A DNA stretch of 64,000 nt from an uncultured Bacteroidales bacterium (GTDB taxonomy: Bacteria > Bacteroidota > Bacteroidia > Bacteroidales > UBA932), in contig CAMVKH010000005.1 in the NCBI GenBank assembly GCA_947168065.1, positions 1 to 64,000 on the forward strand, read 5' to 3'. Shown piece after piece: positions 30,721 to 40,752 of the stretch (positions are counted from its first letter, which is position 1; the number at the start of each line of letters is the position of its first letter). The notes under the pieces were generated by a model. The model was not told the DNA's origin. It searched no databases and was given only the letters and a program-made list of their open reading frames with translations. Made by a program: the position numbers and the translations under genes.

Positions 30721-32847
30721 CTATTTCACGAAGGACAACTCGTTGATGATGTTGGTCGCACCGCCGAACTTCTCCACCATCCAGAGGACATAGCGGATAT
30801 CGACGCAGATGCAGCGCTGGAGTTCGGGTTCGAACATCACGTCGGAGCTCATGCTCTCCCAGTTGCCGTCGAAGGCCAGGCCGATCAGGTTGCCCTTGGC
30901 GTCGAGTACCGGCGAACCGGAGTTGCCGCCCGTGATGTCGTTGTTGGTCAGGAAGCATGTGTGCAGCGTACCGTCGGCGTCAGCCCAACGGCCATAGTCG
31001 CCCGCTTCATAGAGTTCCTTTACCTTGGCCGGGACGATGAACTCGGGGTTCGTGGGATCCTCTTTCTCCATGACGCCCTTCAGCGTGGTGTAGTGCAAGT
31101 ATTTCAAGCCGTCCTTGGGCGAATACGGCAGCACGTGTCCGTAGGTCAGACGCATGGTCGAGTTGGCATCCGGATACATGGCCTGGCCCTTCTGCCATTC
31201 CATCAGGGCGGCGGCAAAGTTCTTGCGGGCCTTGTTGTAAACGGCTTCTTCCTCTGAGACGGAAGGACGTCCGCCGGGACCGGGGCGCATGGAACTGCCA
31301 TAAAGGGCCATGTAATGCTTCATCAGCGGACCGGTGACGGCATTCATCAGGCCGGCGGCCGGATCAGCCTGAAGCTGCTCTTCCGTGGCGCCGGAGAGTT
31401 TCTCGTAGGAGGTGAACACGCTTTCGTCGAAAAGTTTGTTCACATACGCCGGAATGTCCATCGTAGCGAAGTCTTCACCCTGGATCTGCAGGTAGTCTTC
31501 GGGTTTGGCATGCTTGCGGTAAAACTCGAGCAGGGCAACAGCCTCCTTGCGGTCCAGTTCGGCCACATAGTCGCGGTAACGGGGCTGGAGACGGGGCACG
31601 ACACTCGTCATCGTGACCGAATTGTCCTGCTGCTGCGCACGTCCGTAGGCATTGGCCAGAGCGGAGAACATGCCCAGCAGTTCGATCTGGCTGGGAGCCT
31701 CGGAAAGAAGGGTGACGGCGCGGTTGTCGGCTGCATTCTTCGCCACATAGGCGGCGATGTCTTCGATCGGCGTTCCGTAGCGTTCGGCGCGGGCCGGATC
31801 GGCGGCGATCCATGCTTTCAACGCGGCCTCCTTCTCTTCCTCACGGCCGATGATATTCAGGTTCTTGAACGCGAGTTCCTCGCCCTGCCACTTCTTCCAG
31901 CCATTGGCACTGCCAGCATATTTGTTGGCATATTTCAGCTGGACCGAAGGATCGGCGCACATGGCTTCCCACATCAGGTCCTGACGCACGGTGCGGGCGT
32001 CGATGCGGATACGGTTGGTGGCGATCATCTGCTCGAGCTGCGCGGCGGTCTGGTAGCGCTGCGTACGGCCCGGGTAGCCCATGATCATCGCATAGTCGTT
32101 CTCCTGCGGGCCCTTGAGCGAAATCTTCAGGCTGTGGGCGGGACGATACGGCACGTTGTCGACATCGTAGTCGGCCGGCATGTTGTTCTTGTCGGCATAG
32201 ACGCGGAACATCGAAAAGTCGCAGGTATGGCGGGGCCACATCCAGTTGTCGGTCTCGCCGCCGAACTTACCCATGGAGGCCGGCGGAGCACCCACGAAAC
32301 GGACGTCGCGATAGGTGCGGTAGATGATCAGGTAATAGATGTTCTCATTGTAGAAACCGGTCACGACGGCACGGCACTGCGGATTCTTCTCCGTAGCGGC
32401 GGCGATGATCTCGCGGCGGGTTGCATCGGGATCTTCCGAAGCTTCCATCTGGCCGGTCACGTCTTCCATCGATACGAGGAAGGTGACGCTGAGGCCCGGA
32501 ACCGGAATCTCCTCGGCACGTTCGTTGGCCCAGAAGCCGTTCATGAGGTAGTTGTGCTCATCGGTGGACAGGCCCTGGATGCTGCCGTAACCGCAGTGGT
32601 GGTTCGTCACCAGAAGGCCCTGGCTGGAAATCATCTCACCCGTGCAGCCACCGCCGAACTGGACGATGGCGTCCTTGAGCGACGACTTGTTGATGTTGTA
32701 GATTTCCTGCGGAGAGAGCTTGCAGCCGGCGGCTTTCAAGTCTTTCTTGTTCATTTGCTGGATGAGCGGCAACAGCCACATGCCCTCATCGGCGACTGCA
32801 CTCAGCGAAAGGGTCAGTGCAGCGAAAAGGATCAGGATTCTTTTCAT
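30721..32847 (-). CDS. S46 family dipeptidyl-peptidase (DPP7-type)
   Basis: 708 aa, standard for S46. Signal MKRILILFAALTLSLSAVA, then DEGMWLLPLI. The catalytic triad regions are visible: TNHHCGYG (His), the Asp in the chymotrypsin-fold part, and GGNSGSPVLDAKG (Ser). In IGLAFDGNWE, Gly is where Asp/Glu-specific DPP11 enzymes are known to carry Arg, which favours DPP7-like cleavage after hydrophobic residues. Periplasmic, releasing dipeptides from oligopeptides for amino-acid growth. The start at 32847 gives the clean signal; nine extra codons upstream do not. It lies behind the esterase and YfcC genes. Confidence 0.9.
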   Translation of the reverse strand: MKRILILFAALTLSLSAVADEGMWLLPLIQQMNKKDLKAAGCKLSPQEIYNINKSSLKDAIVQFGGGCTGEMISSQGLLVTNHHCGYGSIQGLSTDEHNYLMNGFWANERAEEIPVPGLSVTFLVSMEDVTGQMEASEDPDATRREIIAAATEKNPQCRAVVTGFYNENIYYLIIYRTYRDVRFVGAPPASMGKFGGETDNWMWPRHTCDFSMFRVYADKNNMPADYDVDNVPYRPAHSLKISLKGPQENDYAMIMGYPGRTQRYQTAAQLEQMIATNRIRIDARTVRQDLMWEAMCADPSVQLKYANKYAGSANGWKKWQGEELAFKNLNIIGREEEKEAALKAWIAADPARAERYGTPIEDIAAYVAKNAADNRAVTLLSEAPSQIELLGMFSALANAYGRAQQQDNSVTMTSVVPRLQPRYRDYVAELDRKEAVALLEFYRKHAKPEDYLQIQGEDFATMDIPAYVNKLFDESVFTSYEKLSGATEEQLQADPAAGLMNAVTGPLMKHYMALYGSSMRPGPGGRPSVSEEEAVYNKARKNFAAALMEWQKGQAMYPDANSTMRLTYGHVLPYSPKDGLKYLHYTTLKGVMEKEDPTNPEFIVPAKVKELYEAGDYGRWADADGTLHTCFLTNNDITGGNSGSPVLDAKGNLIGLAFDGNWESMSSDVMFEPELQRCICVDIRYVLWMVEKFGGATNIINELSFVK

Positions 32848-32889
32848 GGTTATGGATTGAATTTGATGGAACAAATATAGAAAAAAAGC

Positions 32890-34119
32890 CTAAAAAGCGG
32901 ACAGGAAGGCGCTGCGTTCAGCGTCCCAGGCCGAAATCTCCCACATGGCATGGCCGCAGGTCGGCACGCAGTAATAGCGTTTATCCTTGGTTCCCAGGTT
33001 GTTGTAGATGGAGAAATTGGTATGGGGCGGGCAGGTCGGATCCTGCAGGCCGAAGGCCATGTAGACGGGACACTGGATGCGCGGGGCAAAGTTCTTCACG
33101 TCAAAGTACGAGAGCATGGTGAAGAGGTCTTCGCGCGCAATGCCCTCCTGGTCGGCCTGCTCAAACACTTCATGCACCGGCCACCACACGATCTTCGCAT
33201 AGTCGGGATAGTCGCCCAGGAAAGGCACAGCCGGGGCAATCGCCTTGATACGGCTGTCCATGGCGGCGGCGACGCAGGTCAGGGCGCCGCCCTGGCTCTC
33301 CCCCATCGCGATGATACGCTCCGGATCAGCCTTGTCGAGCGAAGCGGCAAAGTCGACGGCACGCCGGGCGTCCGCAAACGCACCCCGGTAGTAGAAGCTC
33401 TCCTTAGCCGCCAGTCCGCGGTCGATCCAGCGTTCCTGGTCATCCTTGAAAATGCCCTGGTCGCGCACGCTTACCAGGAAGTCGATGCGGTCAGGCGCTG
33501 CGTTGGGATCGAAATAAAAGACAGGAGCGCCATAGCCCATGTACTGCAGGTAGACCGGGTACTTGCCCTCCGCCACGGGGATGGACACGATGCCGCCCGA
33601 GATGCCGCCGCCGAACGAGGGATAGCGCACTTCATAGCAGGTCCGCACGTCGTTGGAATACGCCGGAATCTCGGTCCAGACTGCCTCCAGCGGAATCTGG
33701 TCCAACTCCGCCAGGGTCTGCGTCCAGAACGCGTCAAAGTCAGGCTGTGCATCCGGCGCACTCACGACGGCATCGGGGCGCACGCCGATGTTCCAGCGCA
33801 CGGAGTCGCGCAGGCGTACTTCATAAAAGCCGGGAGCCAGCTTGCCCAGCGACACGGTCAGCATGCTGTCGGGCGTAATCGTCACTTCACGGGAAAGAAC
33901 AACTTCCGGCGCTTCGGCCATCAGGGAGAGATCCGTCACCAGCTGGAACGTTGCCGGTCCCGGAGCAGCGTCCACATGGGTGCTGAGCGTATACGGGGCC
34001 TTTCCGGTGAAAAGCCATCCCAGATCGGGAACGGAAGCGCCTGTCGGCGTTTCGATTTTCGGGGTGCACGCCGCCAGCCAGCAGCAGCCCGCCAGGGCGA
34101 CGATCCATGCATGTTTCAT
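32890..34119 (-). CDS. Acetyl xylan esterase (AXE1/cephalosporin-C deacetylase family)
   Basis: 409-aa lipoprotein (MKHAWIVALAGCCWLAAC). An N-terminal beta-sandwich (about 25-140) precedes an alpha/beta hydrolase domain with YEVRYPSFGGGISGGIVSIP, the nucleophile elbow AMGESQGGALT, PAVPFLGDY and the late catalytic His in PTCGHAMWE, all typical of the CE7/AXE1 family. It should remove acetyl groups from xylo-oligosaccharides or similar esters. It starts 11 bp after the YfcC transporter stop and is followed by the peptidase gene 42 bp on, suggesting a three-gene unit. Confidence 0.85.
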   Translation of the reverse strand: MKHAWIVALAGCCWLAACTPKIETPTGASVPDLGWLFTGKAPYTLSTHVDAAPGPATFQLVTDLSLMAEAPEVVLSREVTITPDSMLTVSLGKLAPGFYEVRLRDSVRWNIGVRPDAVVSAPDAQPDFDAFWTQTLAELDQIPLEAVWTEIPAYSNDVRTCYEVRYPSFGGGISGGIVSIPVAEGKYPVYLQYMGYGAPVFYFDPNAAPDRIDFLVSVRDQGIFKDDQERWIDRGLAAKESFYYRGAFADARRAVDFAASLDKADPERIIAMGESQGGALTCVAAAMDSRIKAIAPAVPFLGDYPDYAKIVWWPVHEVFEQADQEGIAREDLFTMLSYFDVKNFAPRIQCPVYMAFGLQDPTCPPHTNFSIYNNLGTKDKRYYCVPTCGHAMWEISAWDAERSAFLSAF

Positions 34120-34130
34120 ATTCGTAGCAA

Positions 34131-35459
34131 TTAAAAACCTTCAATGGGAAACCAGACGGTGGGCAGGAGCAGCAGAAGCCCCAGCACCAGCAGTACCACG
34201 ACACCCTTCCACACCCACTTCACCCATTTTTCATACGGGATGCGTGCCATGGCCAGGGCGGCGACCAGCACGCCGGAGGTCGGCGTGATCATATTGGTAA
34301 AGCCGTCGCCGAACTGGAAAGCCAGCACCATAGCCTGGCGCGAGACGCCGACCAGATCGGAGAAGGGCGCCATGATGGGAATGGTGATGGCCGCTTTGGC
34401 CGTCGCACTGGGTATCAGGAAATTGATGAGAGCCTGGATGCCGTACATGGCCGACAGCGAGGCCACGGGGCCGGTTCCGTCCAGACCGCTTTGCAGGCCG
34501 TGGAGGATGCTGTCGACAATGTGGCCGTCCTGCAGGATGACCACGATGCCGGAGGCGAAACCCACGACCAGGGCGGCCGACAGGATGTCCTTGGCCCCCG
34601 CCATCAGTTCATCGGCGATGCGGTTGGCTCCGAAACCGGCGATGATGCCGCAGACGATGCCCATCAGCAGGAAGAGGCCGGTGATCTCAGGCATGTACCA
34701 TTCCCAGCAGGTCACGCCCACGATGAGCATCACCACCGTAACCAGCAGCACGAGCAGGATGGCTTTCTGGCGGCCGGTCAGCGCAGGCGCCCCGTCCGTC
34801 CCGACGGCCGCCGCGACGGACCGTGCACGCCGCGTGCGACGGGCGTACACCAGTACGAAGAGCACCATCAGCAGGGTCAACAGGCCCCAGCAGAAGAGGC
34901 GGTAGTTCATGCCGGAGAACAGCGGCAGGCCGGCCATCCCCTGCGCGATCCCTACCGTGAAAGGATTGAGGAAGGCGCTGGAAAAGCCCACGTTCGCCGC
35001 CACATACACGATCAGCATGCCCATGAAGGCATCGTAGCCCATCGACACGACGAGCGGCACCACGATGCCGATAAAGGGGATGGTCTCCTCGCTCATGCCG
35101 AACACGGCGCCCGCCAGCGAAAAGAGCAGGGTCAGCGCCACCAGCACCAGTTTGTCGTAGCGGCCTACGCGCCGGATGAAGCGGCTGATGCCAGCCGAGA
35201 CAGCACCCGTGGCGTTCAGGAGCCAGAAAGCACCGCCTACGACCAGAATAAAGATGATGATGCCGGCCTGCTTCACGAATCCGTGGTAGATGGCAGAAAA
35301 CACCTGCCAGGTCTGAGGCACGGCATCAACCTGTTCGTAAACCAGGGTCCCGTCCTCCCCCGTCACGTAGCTGCCGCCCGGCACGAACCAGGTCGCTATC
35401 GCGCAGAGCGCGATGAGCATGGCGATGATGACGTAGGTATTCGGGACCCTGGCTTTCAC
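34131..35459 (-). CDS. YfcC family transporter
   Basis: 442 aa, about 12 membrane segments. Family marks include the N-terminal VPNTYVIIAMLIALCAIATW, GAVFGMSEETIPFIGIVVPL, YVAANVGFSSAFLNPFTVGI and FLIPSATAKAAITIPIMAP. YfcC/DcuC-like (ion transporter superfamily) proteins of the inner membrane move dicarboxylates or basic amino acids; the substrate here is open. First gene of the group with the esterase and the dipeptidyl-peptidase, so a role in taking up degradation products is reasonable but not shown. Confidence 0.85.
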   Translation of the reverse strand: MKARVPNTYVIIAMLIALCAIATWFVPGGSYVTGEDGTLVYEQVDAVPQTWQVFSAIYHGFVKQAGIIIFILVVGGAFWLLNATGAVSAGISRFIRRVGRYDKLVLVALTLLFSLAGAVFGMSEETIPFIGIVVPLVVSMGYDAFMGMLIVYVAANVGFSSAFLNPFTVGIAQGMAGLPLFSGMNYRLFCWGLLTLLMVLFVLVYARRTRRARSVAAAVGTDGAPALTGRQKAILLVLLVTVVMLIVGVTCWEWYMPEITGLFLLMGIVCGIIAGFGANRIADELMAGAKDILSAALVVGFASGIVVILQDGHIVDSILHGLQSGLDGTGPVASLSAMYGIQALINFLIPSATAKAAITIPIMAPFSDLVGVSRQAMVLAFQFGDGFTNMITPTSGVLVAALAMARIPYEKWVKWVWKGVVVLLVLGLLLLLPTVWFPIEGF

Positions 35460-35522
35460 AGGGCTTAAAGGTACGAATAATCCGGCAAAAAGCCAATTAT
35501 TCCGACCCGTTCAAGCCCGCGG

Positions 35523-36581
35523 CTAGATCTGCACTGTCGTGGCGTTGCCCGCCACCCAGTCGGTGACCGTCGGTGTAATGATAACTTCGTTGAGCGTGAT
35601 TTCAATCGTATAGAGATTCTTGGTCCCCTGGTCCCAGGTGCCGGAACAAGTATACGTATACTGCATCGCATTGTCCACCGCCGTATCCCCGTTCTTCCCG
35701 TTATGGACAGTATAGTGGATCGTAAACGACTGGGCAGCCTGCGGCGGCAGGATGACATAGGCTTCCCCAAAATGCTTCTGGCTGAGGGTAGTGGCTGTCG
35801 TTCCCAGGTGGAAACCTGTCAGCGCAGGGTCATTGGCAGTACAGGCAGCGCCGCCATAGACTCGAGCCGGCACATGGGCGGTCTGGCTTCCCAGTGAAGA
35901 CCAAACGGCAGAAAGGTTGCCGGACCCGCCCCCAGCCCCTGGATTCTCGATGGTCAGCGTGCCGCTGTAATATGCTCCATCAAGGGTAATGCCGTTAATC
36001 GTCACCCCCCGGTTGTTCGTAGCATCATAGGCGACATTGGCCTTGGCAGCGAAGCAGACCACAGTCTCGGCGTGGCTAAGCGTCAAAGGTGTTCCGCCGG
36101 CCGCATAAACCTGATTGTTGACGCATCCATACAGAAGATCGTCGAAGAGAACGGAATTATCGGGAACATTCAGCACCACTTTCTTCGCCACGTTGCCCCA
36201 TGCATCACCCCAGACTGCCGTCGGCACAATGCCGTGGTTCGGGTCTTTGAGGCCTGTGCTGGCGTACGCCAGAAAATCGAGGGAGCCGTCGAGCGGCCAG
36301 TAGCGGGCTTCCGCCCAATGGGACGAATGCTTGGTAAAAGTGACACTCGTGAAGTAATTACCGGCGGCATCGGAAGCGCTCGCATGGCTGCCCAAATTAC
36401 GGTACGCGGAGACAATCAGATTGTAGTCATCTGGGAAGGATGTTCCGTCGATCGGGCTTTTGGTGATCGCATGCTGCGCGGTCAGGAAACGGATATCCTG
36501 AAGCGGTTCCGGTGTCAGTTGCTGGCAGGCTGAGAGTGTGGCCAGGGCGAGAATAGCGCCCGTCAAGATGTGTTTTTTCAT
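35523..36581 (-). CDS. Fimbrillin-family lipoprotein (last gene of fimbrial operon)
   Basis: 352 aa from ATG 36581. Signal MKKHILTGAILALATLSAC with lipobox LSAC. N-terminal fimbrillin domain (ITKSPIDGTSFPDDYNLIVS, a SHWAEARYWPLDGSLDFLAY segment of the kind common to fimbrillin-like proteins), then a beta-rich C-domain ending VTDWVAGNATTVQI, a likely donor strand. It is exported as a lipoprotein and would be processed by gingipain-like proteases before assembly if it follows the type V pilus route. Last of eight co-directional genes; 40 bp separates it from the giant protein gene. Confidence 0.8.
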   Translation of the reverse strand: MKKHILTGAILALATLSACQQLTPEPLQDIRFLTAQHAITKSPIDGTSFPDDYNLIVSAYRNLGSHASASDAAGNYFTSVTFTKHSSHWAEARYWPLDGSLDFLAYASTGLKDPNHGIVPTAVWGDAWGNVAKKVVLNVPDNSVLFDDLLYGCVNNQVYAAGGTPLTLSHAETVVCFAAKANVAYDATNNRGVTINGITLDGAYYSGTLTIENPGAGGGSGNLSAVWSSLGSQTAHVPARVYGGAACTANDPALTGFHLGTTATTLSQKHFGEAYVILPPQAAQSFTIHYTVHNGKNGDTAVDNAMQYTYTCSGTWDQGTKNLYTIEITLNEVIITPTVTDWVAGNATTVQI

Positions 36582-36621
36582 GAATGACAATATTTAAAGT
36601 GTTTATCGATATAAAATACTA

Positions 36622-39600
36622 TTATTGCTTGGTTATCTTGCCTTTGGAATTACAATTAAGGTTCATCAATCCTTCGATTGTCTTGCCATTGAGGGTATAA
36701 GTGAAGCGGACGAATCCGCTGCCGCTTTCCGTAAAATGGAACTGCCAGCCACTCCCTTCTTCGTACTGATCCAGTACGATGTTCGAAGAGCAGAAGCACT
36801 GGAGTGCCGTCGATTCTTTGCGATGGACCAGCTCGTCGGAAAAGGCTTTCGACAGCGTGACAGTCACGTCGTCCAGCACGAAATTGAGGCCCGGATCATC
36901 CTGCGATTCAAGGCGGCCGATGGCCAGGGATTCCGGACATTCCAGCGCCTGTGCCGTATAGCGGGACGTCGCAGTCAGACCGCCATACGAAGCCGTCAAC
37001 GTCAATTGGCCGCAGGCTGCCGTCGCCGTCAAGTTGCCGCCGACCGGATCAACCGACAGGCATCCCTGGTCGACATAACCGGCCATAGCCGTCACGTTGA
37101 CCTGTGAACCGTCGTCATAATCGGCTGTCAGCGTAAAGGGCTGGGAATAGCTCAGTGTACCCGCCACGATGCTGACCAGATCATAGGAAGATCTGTCAAA
37201 GCGAAGGCTCATCAGTTGACGCGGACGCGAATCCTGTCGCAGTTCGACCGTTACATCGGATACGCCGTCAGCACCCAGCACCAAGAAACCCATCTTTGGC
37301 GCAGAGAAGCTTTCATTGGCTGCCTGCGGCCAGATTGACACGGACGAGGCGCCCTGCGTATAAGCAAAGCCATCCGGGCATTGTTTTACCGACCAGTCGA
37401 CATTGGCGCTGACGAGGATGTCCGAACTGCTTCCGGAGCCGGCAGCATTCCAGGCCCAGTTGAGCGATATCGGATTGGCTGTCAAATATTTGGTATCCGG
37501 TTCAGGCTCGGGCCCGGGCTCAGGTTCCGTAGCCGGAACGACCGTCAGCGACGCATCTTCCCAATCATCCGCCGTATATCCTTCAAAATGACCTCGGATG
37601 CGTGCCGTACCGATAGAAACACCCGTTACCGTGCTGCCGGAAAGCGAGACGTGTGCGCCTGAAGTTTCATCACTGAATGAATCGGCGTCCGTACGCAACA
37701 CGGAGTAGTTCGTACCTCCGTCCGTGCTGGCATAGAGCACTGCTGAAGCGCTCGTCATCCCGCCTACCGGAATGCTGGCCTGCATCACAGAAGTCACGAC
37801 CTTGTAGCGGGTCATCGGCGGCACGCTAGCCTGTCCGTAATGAATCAACCGTACTATTTGGCTGGAAACGCCTTTTCCCGAGATGGTTAGCTTGGTTTCC
37901 AGGTCGGTCGACGTACTGTTGGTTGTGACCGGATAGACTGTCACCTGAGAATAGCCGTTTCCGCGCGCTGGACTGACCTGCCAATGCTCGTCCACTCCTT
38001 CGATGATCCACTCGGTATTGCCGGTAATTCGAAAACTGCGACCGGCCGTCGAACCGGCTTCTTCCGCCTGCCAGCTGAGTTCCGCAGGGTATGCCGAAAG
38101 GGATGGCTCTTCTGGTTCAGGTTTCTCTGGCTGTTCCTGCTTTCCCGCCGAAGGCTGCACCACATCAATCGTCACACCGTTGCTGGTCACACCCCCGAAC
38201 GAGGCAGTCACCACGGCGCTGCCCAGGCCGACAGCATGGCTAGAACTGCCCGAAGCTGCCACGACGGACGGATTGCTGCTCGTCAGATCGAAACCGTCGT
38301 ACTTGAAAGTGATGTCGTTATCTTCGTAGACGACACGGATTCTCCAGCTCTGGCCACTGCCTGTTTCGACTTCTTTCCGGTCCCACAACCAATCGCCTTC
38401 TTCGCCCAGCACGCAGAGCTCCACTTTCGTGATGGCCCGGTCTCGTAGCGTCAGGCTTGCGTCGGCCGTGACTGTAACACCATTGTAGGTATAGGAGGCA
38501 TGCACCTGCGTTGTACCGTTTGTCCCGCCGGTGGTAAAACGGCCGTTGCCGTTGCTCGTTACCAGACCGTCGGCGCTCCACTCTGCCTTGCTTGTCACAA
38601 CTTCCTGCGTTCCGTCTTCCAGCGTACAGGTTGCTGTAAAAGTCGCTAGGAAACCGCCGGAGAAGGCTTCTTGCGCACTGGGACTGATGCTCAGGCTCAC
38701 CGGTAGCGCGGGATTCTTGATGGTTGCTTTCACGTTGGCTGTCTTCGTCACCTTGCCTTCGGTATACGAAGCAGTAATGAAAGTCTTGGGCGCATTGCCC
38801 AGGCGGGTGAGGTTGTAGAATTTGTAGCGGTATGCATCGACTGGCGGGCCCAGATAGATATCGGCAGACTCTGAATTGGTATAGGCACGATAGACCGAAA
38901 CCTGGCCGTTGCAATGTGTGGAAGCATAGGCGTTGGCCGCATGGCTGTAATTGTCACTGTTTACATAGAAGAGCATCGGCATATTGCCTGTCCAGGTCGA
39001 TGCCTCGCTCACATCCACTTCGATCCCATCGTGATAGATGGCATAGACGTGGACCTGAACGTTGGTCGAAGTTGAATAGTTCTTGGTATAGCGGCTGTCC
39101 GCGAAGTTTTCACTACCGCAACCGGGCAGATAAATCTCCTCCGGATCCACGCGAATACGCTGCAGGGTAGCATAGGTGGTAATGTTACGACTTGCCGAGA
39201 CAGTCGTTCCGTTTTCGGTATAGGTAATCTGCACGCTGGTCTGCCCTCGTTTGGTCTTAGACCGAAGTTTTCCATCTCCTATGTATTCCACAATATCCTC
39301 GTCATCGATGCTCCAGACCAAGTCGTCGGGATCCACATCAAACTGCCCGCTCACGCCGGTATAGGTCACTTTTGCGGTATAGGTCACGACACCTCCGCCT
39401 GTCAGCAAACGCTGGTCCGAACTGGGTGTTACGATCAACGAAGCCGGAATCCGTCCAACAATGAGCGTAGCTTCTGCAAACCGGCTTCCGTCCAGGGTTT
39501 TCAAGCGGACGGGACCGCTCAGCGGCGCCGATTCGGCCGGTGCAGAAAAGACCAGCTGATCGCTATCCATAACGCTACCCCAAGCGTTTTCCGACAGGGT

Positions 39601-40740
39601 CACGCCAGCCTGAATAAGGGCCGGATCAGCTTCAACCGTATATTTCAGGCCCGCCGGCGTTCGTACGATGGCCTCATCAACCGAGGAACCGGGCGGGAGC
39701 AGAATGGTCTCATGCGTAAATGCCAGGGAACGGGTATCGGTGTAGGAACCCGTCTCCAGCTTCCAGTGATGGCTGTCACCCGACACCGAAGCATCGCTCA
39801 ACAACAGCGTCACCGTATGCGTTTGGTTGCGAACCACGTCGAAATTGTCGGCGGCATTCTCGCCCAGGCAGAAACGGCAGGTCAATTCGCGTGTCAGCTC
39901 ACTGCCGTCCGTCATCCGGAGCGTGCCGCCAATCTCAATATAGCTGGGATAGGCATCTGAAGGAATGTTGGCCGGTATCTTGTTCCAGGGGCTGTTGCCA
40001 GCCGGCAACAGGTTTCCCAGACAGTTTTCAAGGGGATAGTACGAAGCAGCGCCACCCGCGTTGAGCGTTGCCAGGTCTGCTGCCGTCGCTGCGTCGGTTA
40101 CGACCGAAGCAGCCGTCGCCCGGGATCGGCTTTCAAAGGGCGTCACACTGGTCACCCCGCATAAGGCCAGGCGGGTTGCCGTGAAAGTCCAGGCGGAAAG
40201 GCCCGACGGATCAATCACAATATCGTAGCGCCCCACCAACCGGGTCAGAGGAATGGAAAGCTTCTGCCCGCTGACGATTTGTCGCCGGGAAAAAGCAATG
40301 GGATCGGGACTACTCCAGGCCATGGGAAGCCCACCCGCTATGCCCGCGTTGATACGTAGCGTACGCATATCGTCAACCGTAGTCGTTCCAACCGTGAACT
40401 GTCCGGTCAGGTCCCCCACATTGGCCAAGGCATAATAGCGGTAGGGACGGTCTGTCATGATGTCCAGGCTGAGGTCACCGGCAGATTCCCGGTAGTATTT
40501 CGCCTGGAGGATTCCGCCTTCAAAAACCAGCAGGTTCCAGTTGTTGACCGCGTCGTCCGCGCCTGTGTAGCTGCTTTTGGTGGCACAGGGATCGGACGGC
40601 GGAACGACCGACAGGGCCGCAGTAAGCGGCTGTGCGCGAAAAAGGTCTCCAGGCTCCCCTGTCAGCGGAGACTGGCAGCCGGAAAGCGAGAGACAGAGCC
40701 ATCCTGTCAGCAGGATGAAGATATAGTAGGATCGTTTCAT
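36622..40740 (-). CDS. Giant fimbrial tip/adhesin-like lipoprotein, Ig-like and BACON-like domains
   Basis: 1372 aa. Signal MKRSYYIFILLTGWLCLSLSGC, lipobox LSGC. Residues about 30-340 look like a fimbrial subunit head (NNWNLLVFEGGILQAKYY, PYRYYALANVGDLTG, NQTHTVTLLLSD), similar to DUF4906-containing proteins of Bacteroidales fimbrial loci. After this come several bacterial Ig-like (Big2-type) domains (about 440-870; the ILSPSAQ-like, WSADGLV and NGVTIDVV patterns), then two BACON-like domains (LSAYPAELSWQAEEAGS and ANPISLNWAWNAAGSGSS), and more Ig-like repeats. A long, repeated stalk with an N-terminal pilin head suits a tip or shaft adhesin. Position between FimB-type and fimbrillin genes supports this. 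Ligand unknown. Confidence 0.75.
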   Translation of the reverse strand: MKRSYYIFILLTGWLCLSLSGCQSPLTGEPGDLFRAQPLTAALSVVPPSDPCATKSSYTGADDAVNNWNLLVFEGGILQAKYYRESAGDLSLDIMTDRPYRYYALANVGDLTGQFTVGTTTVDDMRTLRINAGIAGGLPMAWSSPDPIAFSRRQIVSGQKLSIPLTRLVGRYDIVIDPSGLSAWTFTATRLALCGVTSVTPFESRSRATAASVVTDAATAADLATLNAGGAASYYPLENCLGNLLPAGNSPWNKIPANIPSDAYPSYIEIGGTLRMTDGSELTRELTCRFCLGENAADNFDVVRNQTHTVTLLLSDASVSGDSHHWKLETGSYTDTRSLAFTHETILLPPGSSVDEAIVRTPAGLKYTVEADPALIQAGVTLSENAWGSVMDSDQLVFSAPAESAPLSGPVRLKTLDGSRFAEATLIVGRIPASLIVTPSSDQRLLTGGGVVTYTAKVTYTGVSGQFDVDPDDLVWSIDDEDIVEYIGDGKLRSKTKRGQTSVQITYTENGTTVSASRNITTYATLQRIRVDPEEIYLPGCGSENFADSRYTKNYSTSTNVQVHVYAIYHDGIEVDVSEASTWTGNMPMLFYVNSDNYSHAANAYASTHCNGQVSVYRAYTNSESADIYLGPPVDAYRYKFYNLTRLGNAPKTFITASYTEGKVTKTANVKATIKNPALPVSLSISPSAQEAFSGGFLATFTATCTLEDGTQEVVTSKAEWSADGLVTSNGNGRFTTGGTNGTTQVHASYTYNGVTVTADASLTLRDRAITKVELCVLGEEGDWLWDRKEVETGSGQSWRIRVVYEDNDITFKYDGFDLTSSNPSVVAASGSSSHAVGLGSAVVTASFGGVTSNGVTIDVVQPSAGKQEQPEKPEPEEPSLSAYPAELSWQAEEAGSTAGRSFRITGNTEWIIEGVDEHWQVSPARGNGYSQVTVYPVTTNSTSTDLETKLTISGKGVSSQIVRLIHYGQASVPPMTRYKVVTSVMQASIPVGGMTSASAVLYASTDGGTNYSVLRTDADSFSDETSGAHVSLSGSTVTGVSIGTARIRGHFEGYTADDWEDASLTVVPATEPEPGPEPEPDTKYLTANPISLNWAWNAAGSGSSSDILVSANVDWSVKQCPDGFAYTQGASSVSIWPQAANESFSAPKMGFLVLGADGVSDVTVELRQDSRPRQLMSLRFDRSSYDLVSIVAGTLSYSQPFTLTADYDDGSQVNVTAMAGYVDQGCLSVDPVGGNLTATAACGQLTLTASYGGLTATSRYTAQALECPESLAIGRLESQDDPGLNFVLDDVTVTLSKAFSDELVHRKESTALQCFCSSNIVLDQYEEGSGWQFHFTESGSGFVRFTYTLNGKTIEGLMNLNCNSKGKITKQ

Positions 40741-40752
40741 AGGGCGTCCTTT

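Noticed and set aside
30721-32847. DPP11 (Asp/Glu-specific) assignment
   Set aside because: The substrate-pocket segment reads FDGNWE, with Gly rather than the Arg expected for DPP11.
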